Of a stretch of 64,000 bases of DNA, positions 10,626 to 19,026 are shown piece by piece (the first letter of the stretch is position 1; each line of letters opens with the position of its first letter). The notes beneath the pieces are model-generated. The model searched no databases, was not told the origin of the DNA, and was given only the letters and a program-made list of their open reading frames with translations. Both the position numbers and the translations under genes were made by a program. Source of the stretch: Chloroflexota bacterium. Its GTDB lineage: Bacteria > Chloroflexota > Anaerolineae > Anaerolineales > Anaerolineaceae. The stretch covers positions 1 through 64,000 of the forward strand of contig JAKQJC010000020.1 in NCBI GenBank assembly GCA_029561345.1, given 5' to 3'.

Positions 10626-12221
10626 CTATGGATCAACCACCTGTGGCAAATATACCAAATGCGACAGATTTAATGGAATAAACTGTGAAAGGAAGGCGTC
10701 TGTTCCCCCGTTGGCGCTGTGATTTTCCACAGCCGTTCCAGGGTCAAAGTCCACCGTATTGCTGAAAGACCCGACCATGTAGACTTTTCCGCCATTTCCC
10801 ACGGTCAGGTTGAAGCCCATATCATTGCCGGTGCCTCCCCAGGTCTTTGTCGAGATGATTCGACCATCCGGGCTCAGCTCTGTGAAAAACACATCCCGCA
10901 GACCGTTTGAGGTGACCATCTGGCTGCCCTCAGGGTCAAAATTGACCGTATCGACAAAAAAGCCGGCGATATACACATGCTCATTTCCATCCAGCTTCAC
11001 CGCGCAGGCCGCGTCCCAGCCAGGCCCGCCCCAGGTTTTTGCCCACAGGAAATTTCCCGCTGCATCATACTTTACGATAAACACATCCAGGTCGCCGTTG
11101 CTGGAATGGATGCTGGGCGTGCCTCCGGGGTTGAAATCGCAGTTGGTGCAGGCGAAACGCCCACTGAAATATACGTTATTATCCCCATCTGTGGTCACAA
11201 TCAGCCCGGCGTCTTCCACCCCCTGGCCGCCCCAGGTTTTCACCCACTGGAATTCGCCATTTGCGTTGAACTTGCTAAGAAAAACATCCACCACAGGGCC
11301 GCTGTCATGCGCCGGATGGTTCGTCACTCCGCCGCCCGCCGGATCAAAATCGATATTCAGGCTGGCATACATGCCTGCCACGTAAATATTTCCCAATCCA
11401 TCCACCGCCACCCCCGGGCCGTCATCATAGCCTTCGCCGCCCCAGGTTTTGGCCCACTGAAACGCCCCGCTGGAGCTGAATTTGACAAGGAAGGCATCAA
11501 AAAACACCGGCCCGCTGGTGGGCTGGTGATTGAGATGCCAGTCGGGATGTTCCGCATCCCACGGGTTGAAATTGGTATTGGTGCCCGAAAAATCGCCCAC
11601 GGCATAGATATTATTGGCGGCATCCCTGGCCAGTCCGTAACTTTCCGCCCCGCCATCCGCCGGACCCCAAGTGCGCACCCACTGGAAAGCGCCGTCGGGG
11701 GCAAATTTGCTGATATAGATATTATTGCTGTCGCCTGAATTGGAAGTGTGTATCTCAGTTGTAGCTGGATCAGGATTAAAATCCACCGTGTTTTGAAAAG
11801 ATCCTGAAACATAAATATTGCCGTCGCCGTCAACCACCATGCCGGTGGCCGTATCCCGGCTGGTGGCGCCCGTGCCGCCGCCCCAGGTCTTGGCCCATTG
11901 GAAAACGCCGTTGGCATCATATTTGGCCAAAAAAGCATCTGTGGTGTTATTGGCCGAACTGTGCCACTCTGTTTTTACAGGATCAGGGTCAAAATCCACG
12001 GTTCCCACAAAAACGCCGGCAAGATAAAGATTGCCGGATGAATCAGATGCAATATTGGCAACCATATCATTGCCAGCGGCGCCCCAGGTTTCCGTCAGTC
12101 CTTTGGTCAGGATGATGGGAGAAGCCGGAGAATAGGTATCTGCAGCGGGCGTGGGTGTTCCACCCGCAACGGAGGAAAAAACGACCAGGCCAATGACGCA
12201 GGCCAGAACCATCGCTTTCAT
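10626..12221 (-). CDS. Secreted SBBP-repeat beta-propeller protein
   Basis: The 531 residues start with a signal peptide (AMVLACVIGLVVFSSVAGG) and hold seven repeats of the SBBP type: 'F.W.KTWGG.G.D....iavD..GNiYvaG.F..TvDFdP'. Each repeat is one blade or half-blade, so the protein probably folds as one large propeller displayed outside the cell. Aspartate-rich 'D-F-D-P' loops could bind calcium. The C-terminus ends in SHLVYLPQVVDP, a form of the 'YLPxV' tail seen on many Chloroflexota exported proteins. Ligand and role are unknown. The gene lies 75 nt upstream of the M23 start on the same strand and may be independent of it. Confidence 0.8.
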   Translation of the reverse strand: MKAMVLACVIGLVVFSSVAGGTPTPAADTYSPASPIILTKGLTETWGAAGNDMVANIASDSSGNLYLAGVFVGTVDFDPDPVKTEWHSSANNTTDAFLAKYDANGVFQWAKTWGGGTGATSRDTATGMVVDGDGNIYVSGSFQNTVDFNPDPATTEIHTSNSGDSNNIYISKFAPDGAFQWVRTWGPADGGAESYGLARDAANNIYAVGDFSGTNTNFNPWDAEHPDWHLNHQPTSGPVFFDAFLVKFSSSGAFQWAKTWGGEGYDDGPGVAVDGLGNIYVAGMYASLNIDFDPAGGGVTNHPAHDSGPVVDVFLSKFNANGEFQWVKTWGGQGVEDAGLIVTTDGDNNVYFSGRFACTNCDFNPGGTPSIHSSNGDLDVFIVKYDAAGNFLWAKTWGGPGWDAACAVKLDGNEHVYIAGFFVDTVNFDPEGSQMVTSNGLRDVFFTELSPDGRIISTKTWGGTGNDMGFNLTVGNGGKVYMVGSFSNTVDFDPGTAVENHSANGGTDAFLSQFIPLNLSHLVYLPQVVDP

Positions 12222-12554
12222 TTCTCACCTCGCAGCAAGATCAGACCGGTTGTTAAAGTAAAAAATCAGGGACAGCCCCGATTCAATCCAATTACATTAT
12301 GACAGGCGCCAGTCTGACTTTCAATAGGAAAAGCGATCATTTTTGTCATTATTTTGATCGGGTTAAGTTTCCGCAGCCATTTTGGCTGCGGCACTCCCTT
12401 CCGGTCAAGCACCCCTTTCCGCCGGCGCATTTCTAACACAACACCAATATTTCGTTATCATTTTTCTGATACGCCGGGCATAGAATAAAAGCATAAGATC
12501 AAACAACAAATTCAGCCGCCCGGCTGAATGGTCATTCGCAAACGGAGGCTAAAA
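12222..12554. other. Intergenic region between SBBP protein and Hsp20
   Basis: Divergent promoter region without a gene. It contains a perfect hairpin, CCGCAGCC (12371-12378) with GGCTGCGG (12384-12391) and loop ATTTT, not followed by a T tract in either direction. No CIRCE-type inverted repeat (TTAGCACTC-N9-GAGTGCTAA) was seen before the heat-shock gene. Confidence 0.5.
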
Positions 12555-12974
12555 ATGAACTTCTACATTTCCCCATTTTCCCGCATGGCCCGCCGCCGCT
12601 GGATGGAACGCGCTGAACAGGAAGCCGAAGGCGAACAATGCCAGAGCAGCGTCTTTGTGCCGGTTAACGTCAGCGCCGATAAAGATGCTTTTGTGATCAC
12701 CATGCTGATGCCCGGCCTCAAAGCCGAAGATGTGGACATTGAAATTGTCAACGACGCCGTAATCATCAAAGGCGAACTCAAAGTACCCGCCCCTGAAGAC
12801 GCCAACTATCTGCTGCGCGAAATTCCCACCGGCTGCTTCCAGCGTATTCTGCGCATGCCTGTTGAAGTGGACGCCGAAAAAGCCGAAGCTAAAATGGAAA
12901 ATGGCATTCTCACTCTGCGCATCCCCAAGGCAGAAACTGTTCGGCCGCGCACCATCAAAATCAACGCTGCATAA
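12555..12974 (+). CDS. Small heat-shock protein, Hsp20/alpha-crystallin family
   Basis: A 139-residue ATP-independent holdase chaperone. The alpha-crystallin domain spans about residues 35-125: 'VNVSADKDAFVITMLMPGLK', the 'EIVNDAVIIKGEL' strands, and the hallmark MENGILTLRIPK. The C-terminal tail ends RPRTIKINAA, where the I-K-I motif normally docks into a neighbouring subunit. The start at 12555 is chosen because GGAGG (12544-12548) lies six nt upstream, while the longer frame from 12528 would add nine basic residues with no ribosome site. A GC hairpin with a short T run follows (12999-13021). Confidence 0.9.
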   Translation: MNFYISPFSRMARRRWMERAEQEAEGEQCQSSVFVPVNVSADKDAFVITMLMPGLKAEDVDIEIVNDAVIIKGELKVPAPEDANYLLREIPTGCFQRILRMPVEVDAEKAEAKMENGILTLRIPKAETVRPRTIKINAA

Positions 12975-12998
12975 GATCGCAGCTCACCCATCCCAACT

Positions 12999-13021
12999 CC
13001 CCCAGAGCATCCGCCTGGGGG
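12999..13021 (+). terminator. Probable terminator after hsp20
   Basis: CCCCCAG (12999-13005) pairs with CTGGGGG (13015-13021). A T run (TTTT) follows only after an 8-nt gap, so efficiency is doubtful. Confidence 0.4.
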
Positions 13022-13103
13022 AAGGTCGTTTTAAAAGCGCCAACCTGTGCTAAAATGAAACATCGCCTGATGACGACAAAAAAACACAGGAAAGGCTCCT
13101 TTT

Positions 13104-13774
13104 ATGCTGACATCCAATTTTGCTGAATTAAAAGCCCTTCTCGGAGATGAAAAGCAAAATATCTGCCGCATGGACCAGCTCTATGCCGGTGCCTGGCATG
13201 TCAACCGCATGCTCGATGAAATGAAACGCCTGGGCATTTCCGGCGTCAGCCTGGCCCTGGTGGAGGGGAGAAAACTGGCCTGGGCAGAGACCAAGGGGGT
13301 GCGCAAAGCTGGAATTCCCGATCCAGTGACCCCGGAGACGCTTTCCAGGCGGCCTCCATCAGCAAGCCGGTACCAGTCCTCACCGCGCTCAGCCTGGTGC
13401 AGGAAGGGCGCATCACCCTTGATGAAGATATTCGCCCGCACCAGCACACCTGGCAGCCCTGCATCACCCTGCGCCAGCTGCTCACCCACACCGCCGGTTT
13501 CAACCTTGACGGCACCACCGGCTATCCGGCCGGAAGCCCGCTTCCCACCCTCGTCAAATCCCTCAATGGTGCGCCGCATGCAAGTGCGCCCTGTTGCCGC
13601 AGAGTTGGAACTGCTGCCCGAAGGTCAGTCGCCCTGCAAACCATCTGCCTGGACGAACATTTCTTTTATCTGCGCCAGATCAACGCCAGCCTGCGCTTCA
13701 AAGTGGCAGATGGGCGCTGCACCGGCCTGATTTTCCGCCAGAACGGCGAACCGATGGAAGCTGCAAGAGAGTGA
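13104..13774 (+). pseudogene. Decayed serine beta-lactamase-like hydrolase gene
   Basis: Three pieces in two frames resemble one class-C beta-lactamase family protein. The first (13104 to about 13340) gives the N-terminal 'GISGVSLALVEGRKLAWAETKGVRKAG'-type strands. A one-base loss near 13340 shifts the frame, after which 'FQAASISKPV' with the S-x-x-K nucleophile, 'LVQEGRITLDEDI' and LRQLLTHTAGFNLDG follow. The text then jumps, after 'LVKSLNG', directly to a C-terminal accessory domain (ELELLPEGQS, then 'FFYLRQINASLRFKVADG' to the stop at 13774), with further frame changes. The central 200 or so residues with the Y-x-N motif are missing. An intact family member is at 35809-36879. Confidence 0.75.
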
Positions 13775-13787
13775 AGGTAATCAAATC

Positions 13788-14231
13788 ATGCGCAATTTTA
13801 TTCGAGGTTTCATTGCGATCTGGTATTTGCTGGGCTGGATGGTGCATGTCTATCTGGGGCTGTTTTCGCCGCAAATCTATGCCGTTTTTGGCAGCACCGC
13901 CCTCATTCCGGGCTATGCAGCCCTCTGGCAGAACTGGATCATGCCCAACATCTCCTTCTTTGCCCTGCTGCTGGCTGTCTTTGAAATTGTCACCGGCGGG
14001 CTGCTGATCAGTTCGGGCAAATGGGTCAAACTGGGGCTGGTTGCCAGCGTATTGTTCAATCTATTTCTGGTGCAGATGGGCCTGGGCGCGTCGGCAGACG
14101 GTCTGCTGAATGATTTTCTGAGCAACCGCCTGGCCAACCTCGTGTTCATTGCCCTGCAAATTCCCCTTTTCTGGGGTTGGGATGAGCGCTCCATTCCGGC
14201 TGCCATCGCTGCGAGGTTCAAACGTTCCTGA
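13788..14231 (+). CDS. Small integral membrane protein (DoxX-like size, four helices)
   Basis: A 147-residue hydrophobic protein with four predicted membrane segments: 'FIAIWYLLGWMVHVYLGLF', 'ISFFALLLAVFEIVTGGLLI', 'LGLVASVLFNLFLVQMGL' and 'LANLVFIALQIPLFWGW'. The layout and length recall DoxX-like proteins, but no diagnostic motif was recognised. It starts 13 nt after the beta-lactamase relic, so it was probably once the second gene of that unit. Function unknown. Confidence 0.6.
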   Translation: MRNFIRGFIAIWYLLGWMVHVYLGLFSPQIYAVFGSTALIPGYAALWQNWIMPNISFFALLLAVFEIVTGGLLISSGKWVKLGLVASVLFNLFLVQMGLGASADGLLNDFLSNRLANLVFIALQIPLFWGWDERSIPAAIAARFKRS

Positions 14232-14332
14232 TCACCGCCGTCATTGCGCCCTCGTCTGGTTACGAATGAAGCCTGCCCGGGGAAGCAGAGCTGTTCCAAT
14301 GGGCGGCATGGCCGCCTGAAAGCGAGGAAAAG

Positions 14333-15079
14333 ATGACCGTGCATCTTCTCAACTGCGTTTCAATGAAACCGCCGCTGCTCAACTGGCATGTTGGCGGCAC
14401 CTGCCTGCTGGTGGAACGCGAGGAGGGCTGGGTGATGGTGGATTCCGGCCTCGGCCTCCAGGATCACCTCAGTCCCTCCAGAACAGGACGTTTCCTGAAC
14501 CAGTGCTTTGGCGTGATAAACGCCCCGCAAGAAACCGCCGTCCGCCAGGCTCCCCGGCTGGGTGTGGCCCCTGAGGCGGTAAAGCATATCGTGCAGACAC
14601 ACCTGCATTTTGACCATGCCGGCGGCCTGCCCGATTTTCCCTGGGCGGCTGTGCATGTGCACCGCCGCGAATTTGACACCCTGGCGCATCCTAAAAAGTG
14701 GATTGAACGTTATGCACATAACCTGGCCAGCTTTGCCCACGGCCCGCAGTGGGTTCTTTACGAGGAAGCCAGGGAAAAATGGTTTGATTTTGATGCCATC
14801 CGCCTGCCCTTCAATCCTGCAATGTTTCTTGTTCCGCTTTTTGGCCACACCAGCGGCCTTTGCGGCGTGGCCATCCGTGAAGGCGAAGGCTGGTATTTCC
14901 AATGCGCTGATGCCCTGCCCCTCAACGCTGATTTTGATTTCAAGCCCGCCTGGCTGATGCGCTGGATCCTGGGCCCTCATGTACCGGGTCTCAAGGTCTT
15001 TTCGCAGGCCCACCCTGAAATCCGCATGCTGTCCGGGCATATGTTGGCTGACCGGTATCCCCCTGTCCCTTCAATTTAG
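14333..15079 (+). CDS. Metallo-beta-lactamase-fold hydrolase
   Basis: The 248-residue protein carries the MBL-fold metal motif HLHFDHAGG (H-x-H-x-D-H) around residue 88, and later 'LFGHTSG' and 'LSGH', which supply the remaining zinc ligands. The N-terminal 'GTCLLVEREEGWVMVDSGLG' is the standard first beta-sheet with the 'D-S/T-G' turn. It should be a cytoplasmic zinc hydrolase, perhaps of a lactone or thioester, but the substrate cannot be inferred. GAGGAAA lies just before ATG 14333. It is preceded by the four-helix membrane protein and followed by the sigma factor gene after 49 nt. Confidence 0.8.
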   Translation: MTVHLLNCVSMKPPLLNWHVGGTCLLVEREEGWVMVDSGLGLQDHLSPSRTGRFLNQCFGVINAPQETAVRQAPRLGVAPEAVKHIVQTHLHFDHAGGLPDFPWAAVHVHRREFDTLAHPKKWIERYAHNLASFAHGPQWVLYEEAREKWFDFDAIRLPFNPAMFLVPLFGHTSGLCGVAIREGEGWYFQCADALPLNADFDFKPAWLMRWILGPHVPGLKVFSQAHPEIRMLSGHMLADRYPPVPSI

Positions 15080-15128
15080 CCCTCCTTCGAGGGATTTTCA
15101 GCACTGCAGCGACTAATCTTGCAGATCT

Positions 15129-15686
15129 ATGAACACGGAACTGGAAGCCGAACGCACCCTGGCCCGCAAGGCCGCCGCTGGAGATCCGCAGGCTCTGCAG
15201 GATTTCTTTGATCGCTATGCCGATCCGCTCTACGCATTTATCCACCACCAGCTGGATGGAGATGCAGCCGATGCGGAAGACCTGTGGCAGGAAACCCTGC
15301 TGGCGGCTGTGCGCAGCCTGGGCAGCTACCGCGGCGAAAGCCGCCTGTTCACCTGGCTGTGCGCTCTGGCGCGCTTCAAAGTGGCCGATTTCTACCGCCA
15401 GCGCGGCCGCCGCCCACAGCCGGCTCCCCTGGATGAGGAAACCCCGGATGCCGGCCCTCATCCTGAGGCGGCCGCCGTACGGGGCGAAACCCTGGCCCGG
15501 GTGGTTGAAACCCTGGCCGGGCTGCCTCCCGATTACCGCACGGCTCTGGTGGCGCGCTATGCGGAAGGCCGGAGCGTGGCTGACGTTGCCCGGGTTCTGG
15601 ATCGTTCCTATAAAGCCGCTGAATCGCTGCTGGCCCGGGCCAAAAGCGCTTTTCAGCAGGCCTTCACCGCCGGAGGTAAACCATGA
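15129..15686 (+). CDS. ECF-type RNA polymerase sigma factor
   Basis: A 185-residue sigma-70 family factor with region 2 and region 4 only. Region 2 includes 'FFDRYADPLYAFIHHQL', the acidic 'DAEDLWQETLLAAV' stretch that contacts core polymerase, and 'FTWLCALARFKVADFYRQR' for the -10 element. Region 4 has 'LPPDYRTALVARYAEGRSVADVARVL' and the helix 'SYKAAESLLARAKSAF' for the -35 element. It overlaps the next gene by four nt (ATGA). The two following genes are membrane proteins, a common arrangement in which the second gene is the anti-sigma factor that holds the sigma at the membrane until a signal arrives. Confidence 0.9.
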   Translation: MNTELEAERTLARKAAAGDPQALQDFFDRYADPLYAFIHHQLDGDAADAEDLWQETLLAAVRSLGSYRGESRLFTWLCALARFKVADFYRQRGRRPQPAPLDEETPDAGPHPEAAAVRGETLARVVETLAGLPPDYRTALVARYAEGRSVADVARVLDRSYKAAESLLARAKSAFQQAFTAGGKP

Positions 15687-16024
15687 ACGCAAGCGAACCA
15701 ACCCCGCCTGGCCGCGAGCTGAGCGACGCCGAACTGGAAAACCTGATCGGTCCGGCTGTGGCTCCGCGGCCCAGCCCTGCCCGCCGCGCTGCCCTGCTGG
15801 CGCGCCTGCAGAACCGCCTGGAAGAAAACACCTTTCCCGAAGGCATTCTGGCCGCGCTGGCCGTCCTGCTGCTGGCTGGCGGCCTGCTGGCGTTGGCTCA
15901 GCCCGCAGAATCTGGTCTGGCCCTGCTGGGCGGCCTGATGGTGGGATTCAACCTGCTGGCTTTGCCCCTGGCGGCCCTGACGATCATCGCTCGAAGGAGA
16001 TCCAACCATGCAAACCTGGATTAA
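15683..16024 (+). CDS. Small membrane protein, candidate anti-sigma factor
   Basis: The 113-residue protein has a cytoplasmic N-terminal half of about 55 residues with charged helices (ELSDAELENLIGPAV, 'RRAALLARLQNRLEE') and two hydrophobic segments ('ILAALAVLLLAGGLLAL', 'GLMVGFNLLALPLAALTII'). No zinc H-x3-C-x2-C anti-sigma motif is present, so it is not a classic ZAS protein. The ATGA overlap with the sigma gene and the 17-nt overlap with the next gene indicate coupled expression, which is why a sigma-control role is proposed. This is inference from context. Confidence 0.6.
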   Translation: MNASEPTPPGRELSDAELENLIGPAVAPRPSPARRAALLARLQNRLEENTFPEGILAALAVLLLAGGLLALAQPAESGLALLGGLMVGFNLLALPLAALTIIARRRSNHANLD

Positions 16025-16730
16025 ACGCCTGCCTCTGCTGGCCCTGTTGGGGCTGGCCGCGGCCGTCATCTGCCTGGCGCTGGGCACCCAGCAGCGCGCC
16101 CAGATGCTCACCGAAAACCCGCAGACCCGCGGCGAAATGCAAAACCTGCTCAATCAGCTTTCAACCGCGCCGGTGGATACGCTGGATGGTTACAGCGCAG
16201 CCGCCCTCGAAACGCTGAAGGGAAACCCGGCGGTCGCTTCCGCCTGGATCATTGCCCCCGATGGCGCTGTCACCGGTTCCTGGGGCAGCACCGCCTTCAA
16301 AGGCAATATCGCGGACCGCCTGCCTGCCGAAACGCAGCGCGTGCTCGAAAGCCTGCCGCCCGCCACCCTCAGCGCAGAACAGGCCCTGCTCCTCCGCTCG
16401 GCGGCCGCCGCCCAGGCTGAAGGCGAGCACAATGACATCTACCGCCACCAGGTCCGTGCCCTGCACAAAGCCGACGGCAGCCTGGCCGGAACCCTGGCCG
16501 TAGCCTATGAGGCCAACCCCTCCGCTTCAGATGTGGATGCGGGCTGGGTGGCCATCCTGATCATCTTCCTGCTGGGGGGCGGTCTTTACTGGCTGTCGGT
16601 GGCGGCATGGGTGGGGCTTGACGCCCGGCAGCACGGCGAAAAAGCCTTCATCTGGCTCATCTTCGCCCTCATTGGCAACCTGGCTGCCCTGCTGGCCTAT
16701 CTGCTGGTGCGCACACCGCGCCGCGAATAA
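16008..16730 (+). CDS. Membrane protein with extracytoplasmic sensor-like domain
   Basis: A 240-residue protein: N-terminal membrane helix (PLLALLGLAAAVICLALG), an outer domain of about 150 residues, then two membrane helices near the C-terminus ('WVAILIIFLLGGGLYWLSVAAWV', 'AFIWLIFALIGNLAALLAYLLV'). The outer part contains 'ALETLKGNPAVASAWIIAPDGAVTGSWG' and a later 'HKADGSLAGTLAVAYE', which resembles a single PAS/Cache-type sensor without being assignable. It overlaps the candidate anti-sigma gene by 17 nt, so it may be the signal-sensing third member of the set. A good terminator follows. Confidence 0.55.
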   Translation: MQTWIKRLPLLALLGLAAAVICLALGTQQRAQMLTENPQTRGEMQNLLNQLSTAPVDTLDGYSAAALETLKGNPAVASAWIIAPDGAVTGSWGSTAFKGNIADRLPAETQRVLESLPPATLSAEQALLLRSAAAAQAEGEHNDIYRHQVRALHKADGSLAGTLAVAYEANPSASDVDAGWVAILIIFLLGGGLYWLSVAAWVGLDARQHGEKAFIWLIFALIGNLAALLAYLLVRTPRRE

Positions 16731-16751
16731 CTTCCAATCTTTTTTCTCCCT

Positions 16752-16788
16752 GCTCCCCGTTGGTCAGTGGGGAGCTTTTTTTATTTTT
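16752..16788 (+). terminator. Intrinsic terminator of the sigma-factor operon
   Basis: GCTCCCC (16752-16758) and GGGGAGC (16769-16775) form a 7-bp stem with a 10-nt loop, followed by seven T and another T-rich run. It lies 22 nt after the last stop codon. Confidence 0.85.
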
Positions 16789-16868
16789 CCAGGTGATCTT
16801 CTGCGCTTGACATTGATACTTTGGCAGCCCAATGAGATGGTGATAGTCGTATTAAGGTTCAAAAACAT

Positions 16869-16896
16869 TTGACACGTTTTTGAATACAGCTATAAT
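16869..16896 (+). promoter_or_regulatory. Sigma-70-type promoter of the AFOR leader
   Basis: TTGACA (16869-16874) and TATAAT (16891-16896) are both perfect consensus hexamers, separated by 16 nt. Transcription would start near 16903, about 290 nt before the AFOR start codon. Confidence 0.75.
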
Positions 16897-16902
16897 TTAA
16901 AC

Positions 16903-17193
16903 ACAAGTCAGACTCTCTCCGATTCACCCATTCCCCCTGGGATAAGTGAACGATACGGCATGCGGAGCAATCTGCATCGCCCGCCAGTGCGCAAAGGAGA
17001 ATCCGTCTGGGCGTAAGCTTGCCCGGGTGGTTTTCTTTGCGCTTTTTTCGTTTTCTTCTCAAGACAATTTCATCAACCTGTCATCACCGAAAGGAGGCTG
17101 CTGCATCTTTCCCTTCAGTTCGTTGACCTTATCTCTCCAACCCGTTGGAGTTTATCGCATCCAAACTCAATCATTTTTTCAGGAGGTTAAGCT
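16903..17193 (+). ncRNA. Structured leader with terminator upstream of AFOR, candidate riboswitch/attenuator
   Basis: The leader contains hairpin TTCAC/GTGAA (16923-16927 with 16946-16950) enclosing TCCC/GGGA, a second helix CGAT/ATCG (16951-16954 with 16976-16979), and then a long terminator: GCGCAAAG (16989-16996) pairs with CTTTGCGC (17035-17042), extendable by G-U pairs, around an inner TCTGGGC/GCCCGGG stem, followed by TTTTTT (17043-17048). A later small hairpin CTCCAAC/GTTGGAG lies at 17136-17151. AGGAGG (17181-17186) is the AFOR ribosome site. A ligand-binding RNA ahead of a terminator in front of a tungstopterin enzyme would fit the Moco/Tuco riboswitch idea, but its conserved sequence was not recognised. 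Confidence 0.5.
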
Positions 17194-18957
17194 ATGTGGT
17201 TTATTCGCGTTAACATGACCGACCGGACGGCCAAGGTTGAAGAAGCCCCCGCCGCCTACAAGCATCTGGCTGGCCGCGCCCTCACTTCCACCGTGGTGGC
17301 CGAGGAAGTTCCACCGCAGGCGCACGCCCTGGGTCCGAATAATAAACTGGTCTTTTCCACCGGCTTTACCACCGGCACCTCAGCCCCCACTTCGTCACGC
17401 CTTTCCATCGGCGGCAAATCACCCCTCACCGGCGGCATCAAGGAAGCCAATGCTGGCACGCCCTGGGCGCGCGATCTGGCTGTGATGCGCATTCGCGCCG
17501 TCATCATTGAAGGCCAGCCGGCCGAGCAGGACAAATGGTGGTGCATTTCCATCAGCATGAAAGACGGCAAACCCGCCGTTGAATTTTATGATGCCACCGA
17601 ATATGCCGGAGCCGGCAAGAGCCTCTACGATGTTTACCCGGCGATGCAGGCCAAGCTCCCCGAAGGTGCCAACCTGGGCGGCATCGGCGTGGCTGGCGAG
17701 CTGGGCTACCCCAACTCGGGCATTGTGTTCAACGATATGCACGGCCGCCCCTCCCGCTATGCCGGACGCGGCGGCCTGGGCGCGGTGCTGGGCAGCAAAC
17801 GGGTGAAATTCATCTCCATCCTTTCCACTGGCGCCCCCGGCGTCGAGATTGTGGATAAGGCCCTCTTCGAAGAAGGCCGCAAGAAGATGATCGAAGGCCT
17901 GCGCTCGCACGCCATCACCAAACCCAAAGGCGGCCTCAATTCTTACGGCACCGCCGTGCTGATCAACATCCTCAACGAAGCCGGAGGCCTGCCCACCCGC
18001 AACTTCTCCAGCGGCCGCTTCGAAGGCGCCCCGCGCATTGCTGGCGAGGCTATTTTCGAATCGAACAAAACCCGCATGGGCAAGGAAGTGTACAACCACG
18101 CCTGCTCGCCGGGCTGCATCATCCAGTGCTCCAACACCGTCTATGCCAAGGACGGCAGCGAAATCACGTCCTGCGTGGAATATGAATCCGACTGGTCGCT
18201 GGGCGCCAACTGCGGCATTGACGATCTGGATGCCATTGCCCATATGAATACCCTCTGCAACGCCTACGGCCTCGACACCATCGAAGCCGGCGTGACCATT
18301 GGCGTGGCCATGCAGGCTGGCGTCATCCCCTTCGGCGATAAGGAAGGCGCCATCAACCTGCTGCACGAGATGGGCAAGGGCACACCCCTGGGCCGCATCC
18401 TCGGCGCCGGCGCTGCTGTCACCGCCAAAGTTTACGGCGTGGTGCGCGCCCCGGTGGTCAAGGGTCAGGCCATGCCGGCCTATGAACCGCGCGCCGTCAA
18501 GGGCATTGGCATCACCTATGCCACCAGCACCATGGGCGCCGACCACACCGCCGGCTACACCATCTGCCCCGAAATTCTGGGCGTCATGGGCAAGCAGGAT
18601 CCCTTGAGCCCCGAAGGCAAGGCGGCCCTCAGCCGCGCCTTCCAGGCCACCACCGCCTTCATCGATTCATCCGGCCACTGCCTCTTCATCGCCTTCGCCA
18701 TCCTCGACATCCCCAGCGCCTACCAGGGCATGATTGACGAAGCCAACGGCGTTCTGGGCACCCACTGGGTGGCCGAAGATGTCATCAAATACGGCTCCGA
18801 AGTGCTGCGCAAGGAACGCGCCTTCAATGAGGCCGCCGGCATCGGCAAAGAAGCCGACCGCGTGCCTGAATTCATGAAGACAGAACCCCTGCCGCCGCAC
18901 AACCAGGTCTTCGACGTGCCCGATTCGGCCCTCGATTCGGTCTACGGCGATCTCTAA
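17194..18957 (+). CDS. aor: Tungsten-containing aldehyde ferredoxin oxidoreductase
   Basis: The 587-residue protein is a full-length member of the AOR family, which oxidises aldehydes to acids with ferredoxin as acceptor, using a bis-tungstopterin and one [4Fe-4S] cluster. The N-terminal domain has 'FSTGFTTGTSAPTSSRLSIGGKSPLTGGIKEANAGT' characteristics and the pterin-binding 'RYAGRGGLGAVLGSKRVK'. Cluster cysteines are in HACSPGCIIQCSN (C-x3-C-x3-C) and DSSGHCLF. No signal peptide is seen, so it is cytoplasmic. The start has AGGAGG eight nt upstream. A perfect terminator follows, then the radical-SAM maturase and the MoaD-like gene. The exact aldehyde substrate is unknown. Confidence 0.92.
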   Translation: MWFIRVNMTDRTAKVEEAPAAYKHLAGRALTSTVVAEEVPPQAHALGPNNKLVFSTGFTTGTSAPTSSRLSIGGKSPLTGGIKEANAGTPWARDLAVMRIRAVIIEGQPAEQDKWWCISISMKDGKPAVEFYDATEYAGAGKSLYDVYPAMQAKLPEGANLGGIGVAGELGYPNSGIVFNDMHGRPSRYAGRGGLGAVLGSKRVKFISILSTGAPGVEIVDKALFEEGRKKMIEGLRSHAITKPKGGLNSYGTAVLINILNEAGGLPTRNFSSGRFEGAPRIAGEAIFESNKTRMGKEVYNHACSPGCIIQCSNTVYAKDGSEITSCVEYESDWSLGANCGIDDLDAIAHMNTLCNAYGLDTIEAGVTIGVAMQAGVIPFGDKEGAINLLHEMGKGTPLGRILGAGAAVTAKVYGVVRAPVVKGQAMPAYEPRAVKGIGITYATSTMGADHTAGYTICPEILGVMGKQDPLSPEGKAALSRAFQATTAFIDSSGHCLFIAFAILDIPSAYQGMIDEANGVLGTHWVAEDVIKYGSEVLRKERAFNEAAGIGKEADRVPEFMKTEPLPPHNQVFDVPDSALDSVYGDL

Positions 18958-18971
18958 GCCGCATCCTTCAA

Positions 18972-19003
18972 CAGGGCAGGGAGCCAATCCCTGCCCTGTT
19001 TTT
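18972..19003 (+). terminator. Strong intrinsic terminator between AFOR and maturase genes
   Basis: CAGGGCAGGGA (18972-18982) and TCCCTGCCCTG (18988-18998) make an 11-bp perfect stem with a 5-nt loop, followed by five T. The maturase start lies only 24 nt beyond, so expression of the maturase depends on read-through or an internal promoter. Confidence 0.85.
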
Positions 19004-19026
19004 ACCGGTATTGAAAGAATCTGCCC

